The translations under genes and the position numbers were made by a program. Positions 1-11,099 of a DNA stretch of 64,000 bases are shown in pieces. The stretch comes from Apostichopus japonicus (taxonomy: Eukaryota > Echinodermata > Holothuroidea > Aspidochirotida > Stichopodidae): contig NC_092561.1 of NCBI RefSeq assembly GCF_037975245.1, positions 12,457,001 through 12,521,000 of the forward strand. The letters run 5' to 3'. Numbering within the stretch: position 1 is the first letter of the stretch; every line of letters starts with the position of its first letter. Under the pieces are notes generated by a model. The model did no database searches. It worked only from the letters and a program-made list of their open reading frames with translations, and was not told where the DNA came from.

Positions 1-1
1 T

Positions 2-562
2 CATAGCCGGGTAAATAGATATTCTGGGGTTTATTACACTCCTCCCAGCAGTCCTGTTATCTGCCTCAGCAATCCGACATTCCATTCGTACACAAAAGAT
101 GAGTTGCTACGTTACAGTAATCCAGTCTATTCAGGTCGCTGCGCTGAGTATTTAGATCCTTCAGTGCTTGGTAGAATATTGGATTGTGGAATTGGGAAGA
201 CACCTACCACTAAACAAAGAGGGAAACGTGCAGGTAAATTCAGGGATCGGTCAATAAAATTCAAAGAGTCCAAACGTCGTAGTGTAAACATTAGCAATGT
301 TATCTATCCTGAGTGTACTGGCTTGCCAGGACGGTCTCCCGTGAGATTCACTATGGCTCTTATAAATTTGCATTCCATCTGTGCTAAAATTCCAATGGTC
401 TTAGATCATTTTGTGGAGAGTAATCTAGATGTTTGCCTTGTCACCGAGACTTGGGTTAAGGAGATCGACGATATCACTCGGGGTAAGTTAAATGTTGGGG
501 GGATTAAATTTCTTGATCAGTCACGTCTGGCTAGAGGAATTGGTGGAGGGACGGGTATTTGA
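2..562 (+). pseudogene. LINE ORF2, N-terminal part: start of AP-like endonuclease, ended by premature TGA
   Basis: This frame is open from base 2 to a TGA at 560-562, and no true start is visible because the ORF enters from outside the window. A basic stretch (KQRGKRAGKFRDR, about 215-250) precedes the endonuclease domain, as is common in this group. The domain begins near 350 with ALINLHSICAK, whose Asn is the first metal-site residue of exonuclease III/APE folds. It continues to DVCLVTETWVKE (about 428-463), where TETW holds the catalytic Glu. The glycine-rich GIGGGTGI just before the stop matches the usual RGGG(T/V) segment of LINE endonucleases. Downstream codons in the same frame continue the domain, so the TGA is a single nonsense change rather than the natural end. 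The product would nick target DNA during insertion; this copy cannot make it whole. Confidence 0.85.
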
Positions 563-1066
563 TCCAAGTCGAATATTCACGCTGTTTGTAAAGACAAGGG
601 GGAAAAGGATAGTTTTGAATTCTCGGTTTGGTCCCTGCGTTATAAGAATTCTAGTGTGGTTACTGCTGTCATATACTGTATTCCGTATTCTAGTGCCCAC
701 CGAGTTTCAGTCACTAGGTTTTTGGATGAGTTTGAGGAATTCCTTGTCGGGCTCCTCAATTGTGACCAATCCCTAATTATATGCGGGGACTTTAACATAC
801 ATGTTAATAAACCTCATGACATAGCGGCTGTTAGGTTTAGCTCTATCCTGGATACTTTTGGGTTGACACAACATGTCAATTTCCCTACTCATGTTAGTGG
901 GAACACTCTGGATCTGATTATTACTCGTGAGTTAGACAACACCCGTGTTATTGATGTACACGACTCCGATTATGCATCAGATCACTGTTTTGTTCACTGT
1001 CAACTAGAACTACCAACAGTCCCATTGCATATTAAGAAGGTAGAGTTCCGACCTGAAAGCCAGTGA
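563..1066 (+). pseudogene. LINE ORF2: C-terminal part of AP-like endonuclease, after the premature stop
   Basis: This segment is in the same frame as the upstream piece, straight after the TGA at 560-562, and stays open to a TGA at 1064-1066. It carries the remaining endonuclease motifs in the expected order: VVTAVIYCIPYSS (about 658-696; the Y-x-P segment), LIICGDFNIHVN (GDFN at 785-796; catalytic Asp and Asn), GNTLDLIITR (about 900-930) and the SDH triad at 977-985 (catalytic Asp-His). All core catalytic residues are therefore present. Near 1044-1063 the homology passes into the +1 frame, and the linker expected between endonuclease and RT looks shortened. I infer a small deletion or frameshift there. 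A 94-residue ORF in another frame over 492-776 is a shadow of this coding region. Confidence 0.85.
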
Positions 1067-3167
1067 TCTAATCGCAGCTCCTGCGAATGACATAGGTAGT
1101 TTGTCTTCACAGTATGTTTCTTGTTTACGCTCTATTTTAGATGAGCACGCCCCTCATCTCACGAAGACTATTACTGCTCGTCCGACTGTTCCATGGTATA
1201 CTACCGAGTTGAAGCAGCTCAAAGTTGAGCGTAGGCGCTGTGAAAAAGTTTGGAGAAGAGACAAAACTCCTGAGAATAGGTTAAAATTCACTGAAGCTAG
1301 AGATGCTTTCAAACAAAATTATAGTGAAGCATCCGATGCCTATTATGACAACTTGGTGGCTAGCTGTGTGGGTGACGGTCGGAGGTTATATGGCGTGGTT
1401 AAATCATTCTTTGGTAAGAGTACGGATACATCCTTCCCTCCACATACGGATAAGTCACAGCTGGCCAATGAAATTTTGCAACACTTCAACTCCAAAGTAC
1501 TGAATATTCGTACTGAGCTCGATGATGAGACTACCACCTTCAGCTTTCATAGCAACTCCGACCCTCCTAGTGCCTCTCTGGAACAATTTTCGGAGGTTTC
1601 AGAATCGTATGTCTCGAAGTTACTGCAAAATTGTTCGTCGGCCAGTTGTGACTTAGACCCAGTTCCCACAAAGATTGTTAAATCTGTCAGTGCTACTCTT
1701 CTGCCTCCTATTACTAGGCTTATTAATTTGTCAATAACAACCGGTGAGTTCTTGGAGTCTTGGAAGAGAGCTGTAGTTTGTCCTCTTCTTAAGAAGCCTA
1801 CTCTCCCACCGGAATTGAATAATCTCAGACCGGTGAGTAACCTCCAATTTATCTCCAAGCTTGTGGAGAAAGTTGTAGCGAATCAAGTTTTGCAACATTG
1901 TAATCGTCATTGCCCTTTACCTGTATTTCAGTCCGCATATAGACAGCACTATTCCACTGAGACTGCCTTGCTCAAGATTCATTCAGAAATCATGCAGTCT
2001 ATTGATAAACAAAATGTTGTGCTTATGGTACTTCTAGACCTCAGTTCCGCCTTTGATACGGTAGATCATTCTGTTTTGGTGAACATTTTGGAACATGACT
2101 TTGGTATTAAGAACACTGCTCTCAACTGGTTCATCAATTACCTTGGGACCAGGTCACAGTTTGTCTCGCTAGATGGTGTATATTCCGAGGAAATCCCTGT
2201 CGAGCATGGAGTTCCACAAGGCTCGTGTCTAGGTCCGCTGTGTTTCACACTGTACACATCATCTCTATTTAATATCATTTCTACACATCTGGACACAAGT
2301 TTTGCTTATGCTGATGATACTCAGTTGATTCACAGCTTTAAACCGCAGCATAACACCACAGAAATCGATGCTTTCAATCTTATGCAAAATTGTATCTCTG
2401 ATATTAGGGATTGGATGGCTGCTCATAAATTGAAGCTGAACGATAGTAAAACTGAGTTCATTATTCTCGGCACTCCAGTCCAGCTCACAAAGGTCGTCAA
2501 TAAATCTATCAGGGTTGGTGGTGCTTCCATTCCTTCTTGTGATCAAGTCCGCAACCTCGGGGTTATTTTCGACAAACACATGAAAATGGATAAACATATC
2601 AGTAAAGTTTGCAAGACTGGTTTCTATTATATTTTTAATTTAAAGAAGATTAGGACACATATGTCTTCTAGAACTATGAGTACATTGGTTCATTCATTCA
2701 TTCACAGCCATTTGGATTATTGCAATAGTTTGCTCCATGGTATTCCAAGGTATCGGATTCAGAGACTGCAACGTCTGCAGAACAGCGCAGCCAGGCTTGT
2801 TGTAGACTGCTATGACTTCAACACACCATCGTTGAGTATCCTCCATTCTTTGCACTGGTTGCCTGTTGAATTCAGAATTAAGTTCAAAGTACTTCTCCTG
2901 GTGTATAAGTGCATTCATGGAATGGCACCCGCCTATTTGTCGGACGATCTGTCCTTCCAGGTCAATACTCGTTATACCTTGCGTTCTAGCAATACACTCA
3001 CTCTCACTGTTCCCAGAACTAAACTGAAAACCTATGGCGACCGTGCCTTTACATCAGCCGGGCCCAAGCTCTGGAATGGTCTGCCCATATCTGTGCGGAG
3101 TTCTCCCACTCTCATTCAGTTCAAGTCTTGCTTGAAGACTCATTTTTTTAAGTTGGCTTTCTATTAG
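1062..3167 (+). CDS. LINE ORF2: reverse transcriptase and C-terminal region (intact frame, no own start)
   Basis: The frame is open from 1044 and ends at TAG 3165-3167. It has no methionine start of its own because it is the downstream part of a polyprotein whose reading shifts frame near 1044-1063. Counting residues from a TTG at 1101 gives 688 aa. The linker has PWYT (31-34). The RT finger region NLRPVSNL is at 241-248 and SAYRQHYSTETAL at 278-290. Motif A is LLDLSSAFDT (311-320), motif B GVPQGSCLGP (370-379) and motif C FAYADDTQL (401-409), with the YADD catalytic aspartates at 2307-2318. A thumb-like NLGVIFD follows at 485-491. The C-terminal region has HLDYCNSLLHG, RLQRLQNSAARLV, LHWLPVEFRI, and GPKLWNGLP near the end, all typical of L2/CR1-like LINEs. 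The enzyme would copy LINE RNA at the nicked target. The domain looks complete, but the copy is upstream-disabled. Confidence 0.92.
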   Translation, partial: SDLIAAPANDIGSLSSQYVSCLRSILDEHAPHLTKTITARPTVPWYTTELKQLKVERRRCEKVWRRDKTPENRLKFTEARDAFKQNYSEASDAYYDNLVASCVGDGRRLYGVVKSFFGKSTDTSFPPHTDKSQLANEILQHFNSKVLNIRTELDDETTTFSFHSNSDPPSASLEQFSEVSESYVSKLLQNCSSASCDLDPVPTKIVKSVSATLLPPITRLINLSITTGEFLESWKRAVVCPLLKKPTLPPELNNLRPVSNLQFISKLVEKVVANQVLQHCNRHCPLPVFQSAYRQHYSTETALLKIHSEIMQSIDKQNVVLMVLLDLSSAFDTVDHSVLVNILEHDFGIKNTALNWFINYLGTRSQFVSLDGVYSEEIPVEHGVPQGSCLGPLCFTLYTSSLFNIISTHLDTSFAYADDTQLIHSFKPQHNTTEIDAFNLMQNCISDIRDWMAAHKLKLNDSKTEFIILGTPVQLTKVVNKSIRVGGASIPSCDQVRNLGVIFDKHMKMDKHISKVCKTGFYYIFNLKKIRTHMSSRTMSTLVHSFIHSHLDYCNSLLHGIPRYRIQRLQRLQNSAARLVVDCYDFNTPSLSILHSLHWLPVEFRIKFKVLLLVYKCIHGMAPAYLSDDLSFQVNTRYTLRSSNTLTLTVPRTKLKTYGDRAFTSAGPKLWNGLPISVRSSPTLIQFKSCLKTHFFKLAFY

Positions 3168-3220
3168 GGTTGTACAGCGCTATTGAATACTTCGTAGATT
3201 TTAGCGCTTTATAAGTTCAT
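3168..3220 (+). other. LINE 3' UTR with paired AGCGCT words (L2-like 3' end)
   Basis: Only about 50 bp separate the stop codon from the microsatellite tail. Two copies of the self-complementary word AGCGCT lie at 3176-3181 and 3203-3208 with a 21-nt spacer, so the RNA could form a small stem-loop. The second copy runs on into GCGCTTTATAAG. Vertebrate and invertebrate L2 elements end in a comparable GCGCT-loop-GCGCTATATAA arrangement followed by a TTA-rich tail, and in that family the 3' end is the region recognised by the RT. The match is from memory and inexact. Confidence 0.6.
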
Positions 3221-3243
3221 TTATTATTATTTATTATTATTAT
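3221..3243 (+). repeat. (TTA)n microsatellite tail of the LINE
   Basis: This is a run of TTATTATTAT with one interruption that ends in TAT. Short-period tails of this kind are the normal 3' end of L2/CR1-type elements. The first satellite monomer (CGATTGATCGG...) begins at the next base, 3244, so this marks the exact junction of element and satellite. Confidence 0.9.
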
Positions 3244-3706
3244 CGATTGATCGGTAACGCACAGTTGATTGATCGGTAGCGATCAAACGATTGATCGGTA
3301 ACGAACATTCGATTTATCGATAACGCACATTCGATTGATTGGTACCGAACATTCGATTGATCGGTTGCGCACATTCGATTGATCGGTACCGCATATTCGA
3401 TTGATCGATATCTCACAATCGATCGATCGGTAACGCACATTCGATTGATCGGTACAGCACAATCGATCGGTCGGTACCGCACATTCAATAGATCGGTACC
3501 GCACATTCGATTGATCGATAACGCACATTCGATTGATCGGTACCGTACATTCGATTTATCGATAACGCACATTCGATTGATCGATAACGCACATTCGATT
3601 GATCGGTACCGTACATTCGATTTATCGATAACGCACATTCGATTGATCGAGACCGAACATTCGATTGATCGGTACCGCACAATCGATCGATCGGTAACGC
3701 ACAGTT

Positions 3707-3728
3707 GATTGATCGGTACCGATCAATC
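3707..3728. repeat. Perfect 22-bp palindrome within the satellite
   Basis: This is an inverted repeat centred on GGTACC (between 3717 and 3718), created where the usual GCACATT end of a monomer is replaced by GATCAAT. It reads the same on both strands over 22 bp. Confidence 0.9.
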
Positions 3729-4280
3729 GATTGATCGGTAACGAACATTCGATTTATCGATAACGCACATTCGATTGATCGGGACGGCACATTCGATTGA
3801 TCGGTACCGCACAATCGATCGATCGGTACCGCACATTCGATTGATCGGTACCACACAATCGATTGATCGGTAAAGCACAATCGATTGGTCGGTACCGGAC
3901 ATTCGATTGATCGGTTCTGCATATTCGATTGATCGGTACCGAACATTCGATTGATCGATAACGCACATACGATTGATCGGTACCGAACATTCGATTGATC
4001 GGTACCGCACAATCGATCAATCGGTCCCGCACATTCGATTGATCGGTACCGAACATTCGATTGATCGGTACCGCACATTCGATTGATCGGTAAAGCACAT
4101 TCGATTAATCGATATCTCACAATCGATCGATCGGTACCGCACATTCGACAGATCGGTAACGCACATTCGATTGATCGATAACGCACATTCGATTGATCGG
4201 TACGGCACATTCGATTGATCGGTACCGCACAATCGATCGAGCGGTACCGCACATTCGATTGATCGGTACCACACAATCGA

Positions 4281-5660
4281 TTGATCGGTAAAGCACAATC
4301 GATTGGTCGGTACCGGACATTCGATTGATCGGTTCTGCACATTCGATTTATCGGTACCGAACATTCGATTGATCGATAACGCACATTCGATCGATCGGTA
4401 CCGAACATTCGATTGATCGGTACCGCACAATCGATCGATCGGTCCCGCACATTCGATTGATCGGTAACGCACATTCGATTGATCGGTACCGCACATTCGA
4501 TTAATCGATATCTCACAATCGATCGATCGGTACCGCACATTCGATTTATCGGTAACGCACATTCGATTGATCGGTACCGCACATGCGATGGATCGGTAGC
4601 GCACATTCGAATAATCGATAACGCACATTCGTTCGTTTTACCGCACATTCGATTGATCGGTACGGCACATTCGATTGATCGGTACCGCACATTCGATTGA
4701 TCGGTACCGTAAATTCGATTGATCGATAACCCACATTCGATTGATCGGTACCGAACATTCGATTGATCGGTACCGCACAATCGATTGATCGGTTGCGCAC
4801 ATTCGATTGATCGGTACCGCATATTCGATTGATCGGTATCGCAAATTCGATTGATCGGTAACGCACATTCGATTGATCGGTACCGCACAATCGATCGGTC
4901 GGTACCGCACATTCGATAGATCGGTACCGAACATTCGATTGATCGGTACCGCACAATCGATTGATTGGTACCGAACATTCGATTGATCGATAACGCACAT
5001 TCGATTGATCGGTACCGAACATTCGATTTATCGATAACGCACATTCGATTGATCGGTACCGTACATTCGATTTATCGATAACGCACATTCGATTGATCGG
5101 TACCGCACAATCGATTGATCGGTAACGCACAGTTGATTGATCGGTAGCGATCAATCGATTGATCGGTAACGAAAATTCGATTTATAGATAACGCACATTC
5201 GATTGATCGATAACGCACATTCGATTGATCGGTACCGTACATTCGATTTATCGATAACGCACATTCGATTGATCGAGACCGAACATTCGATTGATCGGTA
5301 CCGCACAATCGATTGATCGGTACCGCACAGTTGATTGATCGGTAGCGATCAATCGATTGATCGGTAACGAACATTCGATTTATCGATAACGCACATTCGA
5401 TTGATCGATAACGCACATTCGATTGATCGGTACCGGACAATCGATCGATCGGTACCGCACATTCGATTGATCGGTACCACACAATCGATTGATCGGTAAA
5501 GCACAATCGATTGGTCGGTACCGGACATTCGATTGATCGGTTCTGCACATTCGATTGATCGGTACCGAACATTCGATTGATCGATAACGCACATACGATT
5601 GATCGGTACCGAACATTCGATTGATCGGTACCGCACAATCGATCAATCGGTACCGCACAT
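4281..5660. repeat. Zone I block, copy 1 (direct repeat of 6301-7658)
   Basis: The matching sequence lies 2,020 bp downstream up to about 5100, then 2,042 bp (one extra 22-bp monomer in copy 2), then 1,998 bp (two monomers, 44 bp, missing from copy 2). Point differences between the copies are frequent enough that this is an older duplication than the 20-kb one. Limits are approximate because all of the flank is also satellite. Confidence 0.75.
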
Positions 5661-6300
5661 TCGACAGATCGGTAACGCACATTCGATTGATCGGTACCGC
5701 ACATGCGATGGATCGGTCGCGCACATTCGAATAATCGATAACGCACATTCGTTCGTTTTACCGCACATTCGATTGATCGGTACGGCACATTCGATTGATC
5801 GGTACCGCACATTCGATTGATCGGTACCGTAAATTCGATTGATCGATAACCCACATTCGATTGATCGGTACCGAACATTCGATTGATCGGTACCGCACAA
5901 TCGATTGATCGGTTGCGCACATTCGATTGATCGGTACCGCATATTCGATTGATCGGTATCGCAAATTCGATTGATCGGTAACGCACAATCGATTGATCGG
6001 TACCGAACATTCGATTGATCGATAACGCACATTCGATTGATCGGTACCGAACATTCGATTTATCGATAACGCACATTCGATTGATCGGTAAAGCACAATC
6101 GATTGATCGGTACCGTAAATTCGATTGATCGATAACCCACATTCGATTGATCGGTACCGAACATTCGATTGATCGGTACCGCACAATCGATTGATCGGTT
6201 GCGCACATTCGATTGATCGGTACCGCATATTCGATTGATCGGTACCGCACAATCGATTGATTGGTACCGAACATTCGATTTATCGATAACGCACATTCGA

Positions 6301-7658
6301 TTGATCGGTAAAGCACAATCGATTGGTCGGTACCGGACATTCGATTGATCGGTTCTGCACATTCGATTGATCGGTACCGAACATTCGATTGATCGATAAC
6401 GCACATTCGATCGATCGGTACCGAACATTCGATTGATCGGTACCGCACAATCGATCGATCGGTCTGGCACATTTGATTGATCGGTACGGCACATTCGATT
6501 GATCGGTACCGCACAATCGATTAATCGATATCTCACAATCGATCGATCGGTACCGCACATTCGATTTATCGGTAACGCACATTCGATTGATCGGTACCGC
6601 ACATGCGATGGATCGGTAGCGCACATTCGAATAATCGATAACGCACATTCGTTCGTTTTACCGCACATTCGATTGATCGGTACGGCACATTCGATTGATC
6701 GGTACCGCACATTCGATTGATCGGTACCGTAAATTCGATTGATCGATAACCCACATTCGATTGATCGGTACCGAACATTCGATTGATCGGTACCGCACAA
6801 TCGATTGATCGGTTGCGCACATTCGATTGATCGGTACCGCATATTCGATTGATCGGTATCGCAAATTCGATTGATCGGTAACGCACATTCGATTGATCGG
6901 TACCGCACAATAGATCGGTCGGTACCGCACATTCGATAGATCGGTACCGAACATTCGATTGATCGGTACCGCACAATCGATTGATTGGTACCGAACATTC
7001 GATTGATCGATAACGCACATTCGATTGATCGGTACCGAACATTCGATTTATCGATAACGCACATTCGATTGATCGGTACCGTACATTCGATTTATCGATA
7101 ACGCACATTCGATTGATCGAGAGCGAACATTCGATTGATCGGTACCGCACAAACGATTGATCGGTAACGCACAGTTGATTGATCGGTAGCGATCAATCGA
7201 TTGATCGGTAACGAAAATTCGATTTATAGATAACGCACATTCGATTGATCGATAACGCACATTCGATTGATCGGTACCGTACATTCGATTTATCGATAAC
7301 GCACATTCGATTGATCGAGACCGAACATTCGATTGATCGGTACCGCACAATCGATTGATCGGTACCGCACAGTTGATTGATCGGTACCGATCAATCGATT
7401 GATCGGTAACGAACATTCGATTTATCGATAACGCACATTCGATTGATCGATAACGCACATTCGATTGATCGGTACCGCACAATCGATCGATCGGTACCGC
7501 ACATTCGATTGATCGGTACCACACAATCGATTGATCGGTAAAGCACAATCGATTGGTCGGTACCGGACATTCGATTGATCGGTTCTGCACATTCGATTGA
7601 TCGGTACCGAACATTCGATTGATCGGTACCGCACAATCGATCAATCGGTACCGCACAT
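6301..7658. repeat. Zone I block, copy 2 (direct repeat of 4281-5660)
   Basis: This block is paired with 4281-5660 and shares the same order of variant monomers, including GGTAAAGCAC, GATTGGTCGG, GGTTCTGCAC, the 20-bp short monomer and GGTAGCGATCAAT. Its length differences from copy 1 are whole monomers (+22 and -44 bp), as expected from in-register slippage or unequal exchange. Confidence 0.75.
7375..7396. repeat. Perfect 22-bp palindrome within the satellite
   Basis: This has the same structure as the palindrome at 3707-3728: GATCGGTACCGATC extended by ATT/AAT on each side and closed by a G-C pair, centred between 7385 and 7386. Confidence 0.9.
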
Positions 7659-7878
7659 TCGATTGATCGGTACCGCACATTCGATGGATCGGTAGCGCAC
7701 AATCGATCGATCGGTACCGCACATTCGACAGATCGGTAACGCACATTCGATTAATCGATATCTCACAATCGATCGATCGGTACCGCACATTTGATCGATC
7801 GGTACCGCACATTCGATTGATCGAGACCGAACATTCGATTGATCGGTACCGCACAATCGATTGATCGGTAACGCACAG

Positions 7879-7904
7879 TCGATTGATCGGTACCGATCAA
7901 TCGA
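7879..7904. repeat. Perfect 26-bp palindrome within the satellite
   Basis: This inverted repeat is centred on GGTACC (between 7891 and 7892) with TCGATTGATC on one arm and its complement on the other. It lies about 90 bp inside the left end of giant unit 1, and the copy in unit 2 is at 28582-28607. Confidence 0.92.
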
Positions 7905-10900
7905 TTGATCGGTAACGAACATTCGATTGATCGATAACGCACATTCGATTGATCGGTACGGCACATTCGATTGATCGGTACCGCACAATCGATCGAGCGG
8001 TACCGCACATTCGATTGATCGGTACCACACAATCGATTGATCGGTAATGCACAATCGATTGGTCGGTACCGGACATTCGATTGATCGGTTCTGCACATTC
8101 GATTGATCGGTACCGAACATTCGATTGATCGATAACGCACATTCGATCGATCGGTACAGAACATTCGATTGATCGGTACCGCACAATCGATCGATCGGTC
8201 CCGCACATTCGATTGATCGGTACGGCACATTCGATTGATCGGTACTGCACATTCGATTGATCGGTACCGCACATTCGATTAATCGATATCTAACAATCGA
8301 TCGATCGGTACCGCACATTCGATTTATCGGTAACGCACATTCGATTGATCGGTACCGCACATGCGATGGATCGGTAGCGCACATTCGAATAATCGCTAAC
8401 GCACATTCGTTCGTTTTACCGCACATTCGATTGATCGGTACGGCACATTTGATTGATCGGTACCGCACATTCGATTGATCGGTACCGAACATTCGATTGA
8501 TCGATAACGCACATTCGATTGATCGGTACTGTAAATTCGATTGATCGATAACGCACATTCGATTGATCGGTACCGAACATTCGATTGATCGATAACGCAC
8601 ATTCGATTGATCGGTACCGGACATTCGATTGATCGGTACCGCACATTCGATTAATCGATATCTCACAATCGATCGATCGGTAACGCACAATCGATCGATC
8701 GGTACCGCACATTCGATTGATCGGTACCGCACATGCGATGGATCGGTAGCGCACATTCGAAATATCGATAACGCACATTCGTTCGTTTTACCGCACATTC
8801 GATTGATCGGTACGGCACAATCAATTGATCGGTACCGCACATTCGATTGATCGGTACCGTAAATTCGATTGATCGATAACGCACATTCGATTGATCGGTA
8901 CCGAACATTCGATTGATTGGTACCGCACATTCGATAGATCGGTAACGCACATTCGATTGATCGGTACCGCACAATCGATCGATTGGTACGGCACATTCGA
9001 TATGATCGGTACCGAACATTCGATTGATTAGTACCGCACAATCGATCGATCGGTATCGCACATTCGATTGATCGGTACCGCACATTCGATTGATCGGTAC
9101 CACACATTCGATTGATCGGTACCGAACATTCGATTGATCGATAACGCACATTCGATTGATCGGTACCGTAAATTCGATTGATCGATAACGCACATTCGAT
9201 TGATCGGTACCGCACATTCTTTTCATCGATAACGACATTCGATTGATCGGTAGCGCACATTCGAATAATCGATAACGCACATTCGTTCGTTTTACCGCAC
9301 ATTCATTGATCGGTACCGGACATTCGATTGATCGGTACCGCACATTCGATTAATCGATATCTCACAATCGATCGATCGGTACCGCACATTCGATCGATCG
9401 GTACTGCACATTCGATTGATCGATACCGCACATTCGATTGAGCTGTAACGCCCATTCGATTGATTGGTACCGCACATTCGATTGATCGATACCGTAAATT
9501 CGATTGATCGATAACACACATTCGATTGATCCATAACGCACATTCGATTGATCGGTACCGAACATTCGATTGATCGGTACCGCACAATCGATCGATCGGT
9601 ACCGCACATTCGATTGATCGGTACCGGACATTCGATTGATCGGTACCGAACATTCGACGGATCGGTACCGCACATTCGATTAATCGATATCTCACAATGG
9701 ATTGATCGGTAAAGCAAGTTCGATTGATCGGTAGCGCACATTCGAATAATCGAAAACGCACATTCGTTCGTTTTACCGCACATTCAATTGATCGGTACGG
9801 AACAATCGATCGGTCGGTAACGCCCATTCGATTGATCGGTACCGCACAATTGATTGATCGGTACCGAACATGCGATTGATCGATAACGCACATTCGATTG
9901 ATCGGTACCGCACAATTCATCGATCGATAACGCACATTCGATTGATCGGTACCGTACATTCTTTTCATCGATAACGCACATTCGATTGATCGGTAGCGCA
10001 CATTCGAATAATCGATAACGCACATTCGTTCGTTTTACCGCACATTCGATTGATCGGTACGGCACAATCGATTGATCGGTACCGCATATTCGATTGATCG
10101 GTATCGGAAATTCGATTGATCGATAACGCACATTCGATTGATCGTTACTGCACAATCGATCGGTCGGTACCGCACATTCGATAGATCGGTACCGAACATT
10201 CGATTGATCGGTACCGCACAATCGATTGATTGGTACCGAACATTCGATTGATCGGTAACGCACATTCCATTGATCGGTATCGCACATTCGATTGATCGAT
10301 AACGCACATTCGATTGATCGGTACCGAACATTCGATTGATCGGTACCGCACAATCCATCGATCGGTACCGCACATTCGATTGATCGGTACGGCACATTCG
10401 ATTGATCGGTAACGCACATTCGATTGATCGGTACCGAACTTTCGATTGATCGATAACGCACATTCGATTGATCGGTACCGAACATTCGATTGATCGGTAC
10501 CGCACAATCGATTGATCGATAACGCACATTCGATTGATCGGTACCGAACATTCGATTGATTGGTACCGCACATTCGATAGTTCGGTAACGCACATTCGAT
10601 TGATCGGTCCGCACAATCGATCGATCGGTACCGCACATTCGATATGAACGGTACCGAACATTCGATTGATTAGTACCGCACAATCGATCGATCGGTATCG
10701 CACATTCGATTGATCGGTACCGCACATTCGATTGATCGGTACCACACTTTCGATCGATCGGTACCGCCCATTCGATCGATCGGTACTGAACATTGGATTG
10801 ATCGGTACCGCACATTCGATTGATCGATAACGCACATTCGATTGATCCATAACGCACATTCGATTGATCGGTACCGAACATTCGATTGATCGGTACCGCA

Positions 10901-11099
10901 CAATCGATCGATCGGTACCGCACATTCGATTGATCGGTACCGGACATTCGATTGATCGGTACCGAACATTCGACGGATCGGTACCGCACATTCGATTAAT
11001 CGATATCTCACAATCGATTGATAGGTACAGCAAGTTCGATTGATCGGTAGCGCACATTCGAATAATCGAAAACGAAGATTCGTTCGTTTTACCGCACAT

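Larger units (their letters stand above)
1..3243 (+). mobile_element. L2/CR1-like non-LTR retrotransposon (LINE), 5' end outside the window
   Basis: An autonomous retrotransposon that copies itself through RNA by target-primed reverse transcription. Visible parts in order are an AP-like endonuclease (about 340-985), a reverse transcriptase with motifs A, B and C (about 1790-2320), a conserved C-terminal region, a short 3' UTR and a (TTA)n tail ending at 3243. The order EN then RT in one polyprotein, the lack of LTRs and the microsatellite tail define a LINE. The RT wording and the paired AGCGCT words in the 3' UTR resemble the L2/CR1 group; the clade is inferred from memory and was not tested by a tree. 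The coding frame is open from base 2, so the element continues to the left. One in-frame stop and one frame change make this copy inactive. The 22-bp satellite starts directly after the tail. No target-site duplication can be tested because the 5' end is missing. Confidence 0.93.
3244..7792. repeat. Satellite zone I (next to the LINE), organised in about 2.0-kb blocks
   Basis: This zone is rich in GATTTATCGATAACG monomers, GGTAAAGCACAATCG, GATTGGTCGG and GGTTCTGCAC variants, and has several monomers carrying GGTACCGATCAAT or GGTAGCGATCAAT. The short 20-bp monomer occurs three times (starting 4630, 5750, 6650), each within a similar surrounding block, which shows recent local duplication. The right limit is set by the start of the large duplicated unit near 7793. 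Confidence 0.8.

Noticed and set aside
492-776. 94-aa ORF overlapping the endonuclease region
   Set aside because: It lies in another frame from the endonuclease motifs and shows no recognisable domain; a shadow of the LINE coding frame.
1343-2918. Minus-strand ORFs within the LINE (64-110 aa)
   Set aside because: They are antisense to the RT domain and have no motif; shadows.
3203-3214. GCGCTTTATAAG as a TATA-type promoter
   Set aside because: It lies in the LINE 3' UTR, fits the known L2-like 3' end, and has no gene downstream, only satellite.
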